Positions 8,165 to 16,900 of a DNA stretch of 64,000 bases are shown piece by piece. Location: the NCBI RefSeq assembly GCF_021533195.1, contig NZ_JAJNKB010000001.1:620001-684000 (forward strand), read 5' to 3'. Each line of letters opens with the position of its first letter. Within the stretch, counting starts at the first letter, position 1. The notes under the pieces were generated by a model. That model did no database searches. It was not told the DNA's origin and was given only the letters and a program-made list of their open reading frames with translations. This DNA is from Portibacter marinus (GTDB lineage Bacteria > Bacteroidota > Bacteroidia > Chitinophagales > Saprospiraceae). Position numbers and translations under genes: made by a program.

Positions 8165-9882
8165 ATAGGATTACCTACAAGGGCAACGTATGCTATTTGA
8201 TCTCCTACTAGCACGGGTGAAGCGATAACGGTAGCTTCAACCTCTATTTGATCTACCCCCACATATTTGAAGCTAATTTTACTTTGTGACCCACCCTTAA
8301 AAATTTTTTCAATATTACTTTTATATTGTTTCACTTCAGAAGGTGGTAATTGGTCATATATCACAGTGCCTATTAGTTCATCCCTGGTATAAGGGGAATT
8401 TCTCGTGTTATTAATATTTATGATGATTCCATTTTTATCAAGCAAAACCATTTGATGTTGAGCATTTTCCATGAAGCTCATATAGGTTTCCTTAGTTCGC
8501 TCAAGAGATTCTAGGTAAGCAACTTGTTTGGTATTCTCCAAAGCTATGACACATGCCGAGCCCACTCTACTTTCATTCTTAGTATCTTGAATTGGGATTA
8601 AAATAAGTTGGTAATTAGCTTTACCTTGATCAATTTTAACATTTATCATCTGTGGCTCATAGTCACCAAATAAAACATCTAACTTTGCAGTAAGTAAATG
8701 CTGATACTCTTCATCAACTAATTGAGTTAACTTAGTTCCAATCAATTCTTGCTTACTAGTTTTACCCCATTTTCGATTCGCATCCGTAACGATATATGAT
8801 GGGGATATAAATAATAGTGGATTTCTAGAGTTTTCATATATAGCGTTTAATCTATGAGCTGTCTGCTGTATGGACTCGTCAAATTCTTGTAGCATAGACT
8901 TCGTCCTACTTAAATCTACAAATGTAATGACTACTCCTTCAACTCTTTTGTCACTTGTTCTATAAGGTGAAATCCTCATCATGAACTCCTCACCATCCAA
9001 ATTCTTTATAAGTTTTCTAACAGGCTTTTCTGTCTGTAGTACTTCTTCGCAACTATCCTCTATTTTTTCTTCATTAAATTGATTAGCGAAAGCCGAGATT
9101 AATCTTCCTTCATCAGCTTTGATCAGGTCAAATTGTCTTTTAATCGCAGGTGTAAATCTTCTGATTCTCAAGTCCTTATCTAAAAAGATGGTGCCTATAT
9201 CCGTCGACTTCAATAGATTGTTAATATCGTTATTTGCTATAGTTAATTCTTTGTTTTTATATTGTAATTCTGAATTAACAGTGTGTAATTCTTCATTGAC
9301 AGATTGTAATTCTTCATTCGTACTCTGTAATTCTTCATTATTAGTCATCATTTCCCTATTCTGTGCATTGATCTCATCCACTCTCATTTTCTGATCTTTC
9401 TGCAACTTACGTAGAGACACTTTATATTTTGCTAGTTCTGTTTCTAACATGGCTATTCTTTCATCAGCGCTTATTACACTCAGGTCCTCAGTTTCCTTGA
9501 CATTAACCCCTAGTTTGAAGGGTCTAACTTCATTAAAGAATACTCGGCATTCAATTACTCCATTTTGTATGCTAGCAATATCAACTTTTTCAAATGTCAT
9601 ATCAACAAATGCGCTTTTACGTTCATTTTTAAAAACGACATTAGAATAGCGAAAAATCTTGTCCTCTTTAAATGCTTTAGCGATAGCTTCCCTAAAAAAA
9701 CTTACCTGAGAAGACTCCAACATTTTCTCTAAGTTAAAATTTGCTAAAGATGAAGGTAAACTTAGTATGGTATCTAATTCTCCAACCATATATAACACAT
9801 CTAGTTCAGCGTTTACAAAGAAGCTGGTAGGATATCTATTAATAATATAATTACTGAATGGATCTTTAGAATATTCCGACAT
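8161..9882 (-). CDS. PAS-only shortened paralogue of the adjacent CheB-CheR-PAS protein
   Basis: This 573-residue protein aligns with the C-terminal half of the next protein upstream. It has a PAS-like domain (about 15-115), a heptad coiled coil built on NEELQSTNEELQSVNEELHT (about 143-220), then three PAS domains (about 220-330, 345-450, 470-573). It lacks the CheB methylesterase, the CheR methyltransferase and any histidine kinase core, so it has no output domain. It may form mixed coiled coils with its neighbour and lend it extra sensing. It is 60 bases downstream of the neighbour on the same strand and probably co-transcribed. The last four bases overlap the sigma54 activator gene. Confidence 0.8.
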   Translation of the reverse strand: MSEYSKDPFSNYIINRYPTSFFVNAELDVLYMVGELDTILSLPSSLANFNLEKMLESSQVSFFREAIAKAFKEDKIFRYSNVVFKNERKSAFVDMTFEKVDIASIQNGVIECRVFFNEVRPFKLGVNVKETEDLSVISADERIAMLETELAKYKVSLRKLQKDQKMRVDEINAQNREMMTNNEELQSTNEELQSVNEELHTVNSELQYKNKELTIANNDINNLLKSTDIGTIFLDKDLRIRRFTPAIKRQFDLIKADEGRLISAFANQFNEEKIEDSCEEVLQTEKPVRKLIKNLDGEEFMMRISPYRTSDKRVEGVVITFVDLSRTKSMLQEFDESIQQTAHRLNAIYENSRNPLLFISPSYIVTDANRKWGKTSKQELIGTKLTQLVDEEYQHLLTAKLDVLFGDYEPQMINVKIDQGKANYQLILIPIQDTKNESRVGSACVIALENTKQVAYLESLERTKETYMSFMENAQHQMVLLDKNGIIININNTRNSPYTRDELIGTVIYDQLPPSEVKQYKSNIEKIFKGGSQSKISFKYVGVDQIEVEATVIASPVLVGDQIAYVALVGNPI

Positions 9883-9913
9883 AATTAATAATTACTGTTG
9901 ATTTGATTTTTGC

Positions 9914-9955
9914 TTTATGGTTTATGGTTTATGGTTTATGGTTTATAGTTTATGG
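9914..9955. repeat. Six-unit 7-bp tandem repeat
   Basis: Six head-to-tail copies of TTTATGG (the fifth is TTTATAG). The array covers the last codons and stop of the CheB-CheR-PAS gene on the minus strand and much of the spacer to the PAS-only gene. It is a microsatellite that could change length by slippage. Confidence 0.9.
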
Positions 9956-12810
9956 AAGGATAAGAGGATTAATTTTAACTTATTTAAATCATCTTCAAAC
10001 AAGGGTTCGAGATGCAAGTTGAAGGTCTCGTGTTGGTCCTGTATATTAATTTCAACATTCTTAAGTATTTTTGATTTTTTACTTTTCTTTATGCCTTGAA
10101 TAGCATTCTCAATTTTTTCAATAGATGGCTCGTCGAAAATTCGAATAATATTCTCATTACTTTCCAATGATGCCAGATTATTTTCAAAAGCAGAATTAGA
10201 AAATATAATCCTTCCAGAATCTTTAATAAGTAAATAGGGCAAGACTTGCATGTCTAAATATTTCTTAAAGAACACACCTAATTCATTAGCCTCATTTTTT
10301 GCTTTCACGATTTTGTCCACATCAACAAGAGTTACCACTACACCGTCGACAATATCAATATCCTTAATATAAGGGATAACCTTCAAAATAAAACTGGTGC
10401 CACTATCGTCTAAGATCTCTTGTTCATACTCCTTTTCAGTTCGCATAACTTGCTTCGACACTTCCATAATATCAACCCCTACCAATTTTGAAGAAAATGT
10501 AGAAATAGGCCTATTAATATCGGTTTTCTCTATTTGAAATTGTTTTGTAATTGCAGGCGTGAACTTCCTAATTCTACAATCACTATCTAAAAAAATAGTG
10601 GCAATCTGAGTACTCGTAAGCAGATTGTTCATGTCGTTGTTTGAATTCGAAAGTTCCTTATTCTTATATTGCAATTCTTGATTTACAGTGTGCAGTTCCT
10701 CATTCAATGATTGAAGCTCTTCATTGGAGCTTTGTAATTCTTCATTACTGGCCAAAAGCTCTTGATTAGAGCTGTGAAGTTTTTCTGCTAAATCTTCTAA
10801 TTTGAGTTTTAATTCTTTTAACTCTTGTTTTTTTTCATCGATAACCTTCTCAGACCGAATCAATCTCTCAGATATATAGTTGGCTTCATCAATTTCAATA
10901 ATGATGCTTTTGCCCGAATCAATTTCATCAAAATTCTCATCCTTAAAAGTCATCCTAACGACTGGATCTTTGAGCTCTTTAAACTCAAATTTTTGAAAAG
11001 TAATATCGGTGCGTATTTTCTGATCTGATCTTTTAAAAATCACATCCTTGAATACCTGTTTAATCCCAGATTCAATTGCAAGCCTTACACCATCTCTAAT
11101 AAGAAGCGCCTGCGATGGTGGCAACATACTATGTAATGTTATCTCGCTGGTATTTCTGGGTAAACTAAATATATCCTGAAAAGAGCCTTTTAGATAGAGA
11201 ATCGTAAGATCCTCATCTAGAAAGACAGTTCTAGGAGAATATTCTTCTATTAAATTCTTAGAAAATGGTTCAACGACATCTTCTACAAGCTGATCAGTTG
11301 TAGCAGAGTAATTTTGACGTGAATGCAAGCTTCGATTTACAACCCTTTTCCAAGTTGATTTTCCTTTTATAATCTCCCTACTAGAACTCTTAAAATTTAC
11401 ATTTTGCTTAACAAAAATGTTTAGGTCGCTATCTTCAGGATGGAATACCGTATCGAATTCGCCTAAAGATTCACTTGGCCCTAAGACTAAAAATCGCTCA
11501 GATTTCAGTGAAAAATAAAATGTTTTGAGAATCTTTTGCTGTGTAACGGATTCAAGATAAATCAGGAAGTTTCTACAAGTGATCAAGTCCATATTGATAA
11601 ATGGTGGGTCAACTATTGCATCATGAATAGCAAATATCACCTTCTCCCTAAGTATGGGTTTGACATAAAAATTTCCTTCGTCCTCAATGAAATACTTATT
11701 CAAGTATTTCGCCGGGACATCTGAGGAAATACTTGAATTGTAGCATCCCACAGTGGCAAAATCAATTCCTTTACTATTGACATCTGAAGCGAAAATTTTA
11801 AAATCATTCTTAATGTTGTTCGCTTCAATAAACTCTAAAATTAAGATCGCAAGTGAATATGCTTCTTCTCCCGTAGAACACGCAACCACCCAAACTCTAC
11901 AAATTTCATCTGGTTGAAGGTTGTCAAAAATTTTCTTTAGAACGTCAGATGCAATCGTGTCGAAAACTTCTGAGTCTCTAAAAAACTTAGTGACATTGAT
12001 TAAAAATTCTCTAGCCAAAAGTTCTAGTTGGTCATCATTATCAAGCAAAAATTCATGATAGGCTTCAAGATTGTCCATTTCATGAAAAACTCTTTGCTTT
12101 TCAATTCTTCGGTACAATGTTGGCCTTTTGTAAGATTTAAAGGGAATGTCAGACTTTATACTAGCTAATTGTACAATTCTTTCATATTGTTCATCTTTGG
12201 TTTTCTCTCCACTAGTGTAATCTTGGGTATTTTGATCATCAAATTTACTTAACTCCAGTACGTTCTTAAGTTTTTTAGCTAGGTCTCCTGGAGCCATTTG
12301 TATATCTACAATTCCAAGATTTAAGAGGGCTTTTGGCATACCATCAAATTCACTAGTTTCAGGTGACTGGACCATTACTACTCCGTCATTCTCTTTTACG
12401 GTGCGTGCACCTCGACTTCCGTCAGTTCCAGAACCGGAAAGAATAATCGCGACTGCATTCTTTTTCAATCCACGACCAAGTGAATGAAAGAATTTATCAA
12501 TAGGCAAATTGAGTTTCTCAGTCTCGTCGCGATCATGTAATTTTAATAAGCCATATTGATAGGTTAGCGTTTTATTGGGAGGCATCAAATAAACATGATT
12601 TGGCTCAATAAATTGATCTTCCTGAATTTGATGTATTGGCATTGAAGTGTGGTTTCGAAGAAGATCTTCCATCACACTTTTATAATTAGGCGATAGATGT
12701 TGTATAATAACATATGCCGCTCCCAGATCAGGTTCTAAATGGTCGAGAAATTTTTTTAAAGCATCTACTCCACCTGCAGAAGCTCCAATACCAACTACCT
12801 TCATAGACAT
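9943..12810 (-). CDS. CheB-CheR fusion with PAS domains and coiled coil
   Basis: A 955-residue soluble hybrid. Residues 1-190 are a CheB methylesterase with the catalytic triad visible: Ser11 in GIGASAGG, His38 in IIQHLSP, and Asp130 in SGSGTDGS; there is no receiver domain. Residues about 205-480 form a CheR methyltransferase with the SAM-binding ACSTGEEAYS loop (near 309) and DLITCRNFLIYL. Next come a PAS-like domain (about 530-640), a coiled coil (650-735) with repeated NEELQSxNEEL units, and two PAS domains to the end. Such CheB/CheR hybrids usually feed a histidine kinase, which is missing here. No chemoreceptor gene is nearby, so the target glutamates are unknown. The PAS-only paralogue follows. 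Confidence 0.92.
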   Translation of the reverse strand: MSMKVVGIGASAGGVDALKKFLDHLEPDLGAAYVIIQHLSPNYKSVMEDLLRNHTSMPIHQIQEDQFIEPNHVYLMPPNKTLTYQYGLLKLHDRDETEKLNLPIDKFFHSLGRGLKKNAVAIILSGSGTDGSRGARTVKENDGVVMVQSPETSEFDGMPKALLNLGIVDIQMAPGDLAKKLKNVLELSKFDDQNTQDYTSGEKTKDEQYERIVQLASIKSDIPFKSYKRPTLYRRIEKQRVFHEMDNLEAYHEFLLDNDDQLELLAREFLINVTKFFRDSEVFDTIASDVLKKIFDNLQPDEICRVWVVACSTGEEAYSLAILILEFIEANNIKNDFKIFASDVNSKGIDFATVGCYNSSISSDVPAKYLNKYFIEDEGNFYVKPILREKVIFAIHDAIVDPPFINMDLITCRNFLIYLESVTQQKILKTFYFSLKSERFLVLGPSESLGEFDTVFHPEDSDLNIFVKQNVNFKSSSREIIKGKSTWKRVVNRSLHSRQNYSATTDQLVEDVVEPFSKNLIEEYSPRTVFLDEDLTILYLKGSFQDIFSLPRNTSEITLHSMLPPSQALLIRDGVRLAIESGIKQVFKDVIFKRSDQKIRTDITFQKFEFKELKDPVVRMTFKDENFDEIDSGKSIIIEIDEANYISERLIRSEKVIDEKKQELKELKLKLEDLAEKLHSSNQELLASNEELQSSNEELQSLNEELHTVNQELQYKNKELSNSNNDMNNLLTSTQIATIFLDSDCRIRKFTPAITKQFQIEKTDINRPISTFSSKLVGVDIMEVSKQVMRTEKEYEQEILDDSGTSFILKVIPYIKDIDIVDGVVVTLVDVDKIVKAKNEANELGVFFKKYLDMQVLPYLLIKDSGRIIFSNSAFENNLASLESNENIIRIFDEPSIEKIENAIQGIKKSKKSKILKNVEINIQDQHETFNLHLEPLFEDDLNKLKLILLSFHKL

Positions 12811-13005
12811 ACCAGTCTTTTATGCGATATAATTTGACTTAAATAAGGTGCTAACAAATAAAATGGAATAGTTTTGTAAAAGTAATATTTTATTTGAAAA
12901 TCTTATTAGAGCACTAGTCGTATTTTCAAAACTATCTTCATCATAGAATATTGCGTGGATTTTTAGGCTAGAAAATGAAAAGTACCGGAAAGTTATTAGA
13001 GAGTT

Positions 13006-13908
13006 ATGCTATCGATTTTAATTCCCACTTATAATTTTGTTGTAGTTGATCTAGTTCGACAGCTAAACAACCAGTGCCAGGAAGCAAATATCCCGTACGA
13101 GATTGTCTGTTATGATGATTTTTCAGTTGAGGAATTCAGGTTAAAAAATCGCAAACTCGACGCAGAATTCGGTGTTTCATACATCGAGCTCGGAGAGAAT
13201 AAAGGTAGATCCAAAATCAGAAACATGTTGGCGCAGAATGCAAGGTATGAGCAATTACTTTTCATAGATTGCGACAGCGAAATAGATAATGCCTTATTTA
13301 TTAGGAAGTACATTGAGTCCATTGAGTTAAGGAAGGTTATTGCTGGTGGTAGGAAATATGCACAGGAGAAACCATCTGAAAAATCCAAAATGCTCCATTG
13401 GTACTACGGCACTCGTAGAGAATCACTTTCGGTTAAAAAAAGAAGTGAAAATCCATATAGATATTTCCACTCTAATAACTTTATGATTTCACGAGATTTA
13501 ATGATGAAGTTTCCTTTTGAGGAAAAGATTTCCACTTATGGTTATGAAGATTCTCTGTTTGCAGCAACCTTAGAAAATGAGGGAATAAACATTAAGCACA
13601 TTGAAAATCCCCTCATTCATAAAGGTGTGGAGGATACTCAAGACTTTCTGCGCAAGTCTAAACTTGCTGCTGAAAACCTGGCAATTCTCTATCATTCAGA
13701 AGCATTAAATAATACCCGGATGATAGCCTTCCACGAAAACATAAAAAAAATTGGTTTTAACAGCCTCTTAAAAATAATCATAAGAAGTAGAAAAGATCAA
13801 ATGCTCAAGAATCTTCATTCTGAAAATCCGAATCTCTTCTACTTCGATTTGTTTCGCTATGATGTATTTATCAATAAACTCAGTTTCTTAAAAGCATCAT
13901 CTTCTTAG
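13006..13908 (+). CDS. Family 2 glycosyltransferase
   Basis: A 300-residue GT-A enzyme starting directly with the nucleotide-sugar fold (MLSILIPTYNF). The metal-binding DxD-type motif is FIDCDSEID near residue 87, and the acceptor-side GYEDSLFA motif near 180 resembles the galactosyltransferase-type C-terminal domain. It probably adds a sugar from a nucleotide donor to a surface polysaccharide or glycan in the cytoplasm; donor and acceptor are unknown. There is no glycan cluster around it. The 3' end overlaps the convergent T9SS protein gene by 29 bases. Confidence 0.88.
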   Translation: MLSILIPTYNFVVVDLVRQLNNQCQEANIPYEIVCYDDFSVEEFRLKNRKLDAEFGVSYIELGENKGRSKIRNMLAQNARYEQLLFIDCDSEIDNALFIRKYIESIELRKVIAGGRKYAQEKPSEKSKMLHWYYGTRRESLSVKKRSENPYRYFHSNNFMISRDLMMKFPFEEKISTYGYEDSLFAATLENEGINIKHIENPLIHKGVEDTQDFLRKSKLAAENLAILYHSEALNNTRMIAFHENIKKIGFNSLLKIIIRSRKDQMLKNLHSENPNLFYFDLFRYDVFINKLSFLKASSS

Positions 13909-16900
13909 CAAATACTCCAAGTGATGTACTTACTTCGTAAATGTACATACCTCCTATCACTGGCAGTTGGCGATTCTCGATTTCCACTTTGTTAAGTCCC
14001 GAGCTCAGATCTAATGTCCTCTGGTGCACCACCTTGCCTGAAAGATCCATAATTCGCAAATAAGCTTTTTCTGGGTCAGGAACCGAAATATCGAAAATGG
14101 TCATATTGCTCCAGGGATTGGGAACATTTTGACCAATGGTTACTACAGGTTCCCTTTCTTCATTTCTGATCTCTATGCTAAGGGTCTCTCCATTTTCTCG
14201 AGCCACCTCTGCACTTTCAGTATTAAAACTTAATTGCTCTAACACTTTGTCAGACAAGAATCCATCGAACTCCAATGTGAAAATGGTTTGACCTTCTTCA
14301 AATGACTCGTCAAATGCATCCGTAAATAGAATTCTTAATTTTCCTTGATGGTCCAAATGATGATTTTCAACCAAGTTCGAAGTATGATTTTCAATCTGCA
14401 GTAATTTAAGGTCCATATTATTCAGGCTCAATTCAGTGAATAAACCAGCAAATTGAAGAACTTGATCAGCTTTGATGATTAACTTATTTTCTTTAACCTC
14501 AACGGCTAAAAGTGCAGCTTCTCGTAATCTTACACTTTCATTAACATCACCTAATTTAATACCAATAAAATTGGTTTCAGGTTGGCCACTCAAATAGTAG
14601 ATATCGTGGGTCTCAGGGATAGGAGTCGCCCAAGGATCACTTGGATCCAAAAATATGTGGTTATCAGGAACAAATGACCAGGATTTTCCTCCTGGAAACT
14701 CATTGGTAATTCCAAGCAGCAATTTTCTAATCGTAATGATATCAGATGCAGACACATTGGCTGATCGGTTGACATCAGCTGCTAAAAGCTTATAAGGTGA
14801 TTCAAATGTTTCTATACCTAGAATATGCCGTTGGATAAGCACCAGGTCAGTAGTTGAAACTCCATTAGTCGCACGATCTTGCTTGGTGGGCCTCACTTTA
14901 TAATGTCCTCCGGTGACCATTTCAGGAAAAGAGAAAAATCCATTCTCATCCGTCATGGTTTGTAGACCGGCCCCTTCTAATACCACATTGACATCCTTCA
15001 CATAATCGACCTGATTGCCAAAAACCACCCCTTTTACAAGTCCCATACCGCAAACCATGATCGACGTAGTATCACTCACTGTAAAAGAAGCAACACAAAA
15101 ATCAAAGAGTCCGTCTTCATCTATGGCATACAGTTCTAATTGTTGGTTGCCAAGACCATCGCAGTCAAAATAACGTAAGGTATCGTTGATGTCTTCTGAA
15201 AATGCAACATTTACTGCCTTTCCACAAAATGCTTTGCTGTCAGCATCCAGCATTGAGGCTGTAACCCTGGCGACAAAAACTGCATCATCATCATCGTTAT
15301 CCGAAGTATCTATACTTTCTATAAAGAATTCCTGACCCAGGAGGCAGATAGGTTGAGGAGTCACACAGTTATTAATCGTTATAATATACGAACAATCATC
15401 TGTATTACCACAGCCATCATCCAATGTCCAGGTGATCTGATTGTCTCCTGGCGGTAAAAATCCATTGAAGTTATTTCCATTTCCTATAGAATCAGGTCTT
15501 TCGTCAGCATAATCAATGATGTACGTCCATTCTAGACTATCTATCGAAGTACAATTGTCTACACCTTCAGCGCTAAGCATCACCTGAACAGAGCCACAAT
15601 CAGAATCATAAGAGCATATGGTTGAATCCATACAGGCTGATGTAATCACAGGAGCCTCATTATCATTGACCGCTATTCTTTGTGTATCAATGTAAGTCGC
15701 AAAAGTAGAACCATCTGTTCTATTACACCAGTCCGCTACATACCAGACTCTTTCCAATGTAAAACAGCCCTCAGAAAAATAAGCAGTGGTATCATCTTCG
15801 TGCGTATAAGCTACCATTGAATTAAAACTTTCATCATATTGAGGGAATGAACCCAGACTATCCGGATCAAGATTTGTATTGCATTCAGTGATCGTTGTAT
15901 CATTTGGAAATGTAATGTCTTCTCTGGTAAAAACTCTCTGTGCAATGACTGTAATTTGCTGCGAAATGGTATCTGCAGTTCCAAAGTCGTCGGATACAAT
16001 GAAAGTTCTTATGATTGAACCAGTTTGGCACATATTGATGTCTGCTTGTTTTAGCTCAATGATAGTATTTACACTACAATTATCCATGACGACCGCATTG
16101 ACATTATTGCCACTAAAAGCTAAAGAATCTGCATCGATGATTATTTCCATAGGGAAGTCCACATTTTGTTCTACAAATCCGAATGGAGAGAGGTCTGAGG
16201 TATCGACAGGAAAGTCGTTGCTTACAGTAATGTCCGGTAAGTCCGTTAAAAAAGAAGGTTGGACATTATCTATAACCTGTATGGAAGTCATGCAACTATT
16301 TGCATTTCCTGCATCATCAGTCACCTGCAGTACGATCATCAAATCGTTCCCAATGTCAGCACAGCAAAGCGTTACCGATGGTCCAAATAGGGTATCCATA
16401 TCTACTCCACAGGCTGACTCCATTCTGCGAATTTCCAACAAAGCCTCTGAACAAGCATCCAAACTGCCATTATCAAAAGCCTCTGCTGTCAGTATGGCCA
16501 TACCGTTGCCATCCAAACTAAAGCTCATACCTGATTCACAAATAGCAACCGGCTCAATATTATCTTTTACTATAACGGTGTAACTTTCCATAGTTGTGTT
16601 TCCACATCGGTCACTCAACATATATTGTATGACGTTTTCACCCAGCGGTAATTCTATCTCAATTGAATTGGTATCGAATTCAACTCCTCCGGGATAGAAA
16701 ATATCTAGTTGAAGATCTGATTGACAATTATCATTCATCTCCGGTTCCGGGACGGTATAGCTTGTTTCGCAACTGGAAGAAGCGCTTGAAATGGTCACAT
16801 CTTCCGGAACGATTAATACGGGACCAGTCGTGTCGATAACAGTGATGGATTGTTTGAATGTAGCCATACCATCTTCAGCGCAATACCAGTTAACCACTGT

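Noticed and set aside
12975-13034. 18-codon ORF overlapping the start of the glycosyltransferase gene
   Set aside because: Too short and without support from a terminator or conserved pattern; a leader peptide is possible but not shown.
15879-16583. 234-codon ORF on the plus strand inside the T9SS protein gene
   Set aside because: It is an antisense shadow of a long, clearly coding frame; the Ser/Val-rich product reflects the complement of the HYR repeats.
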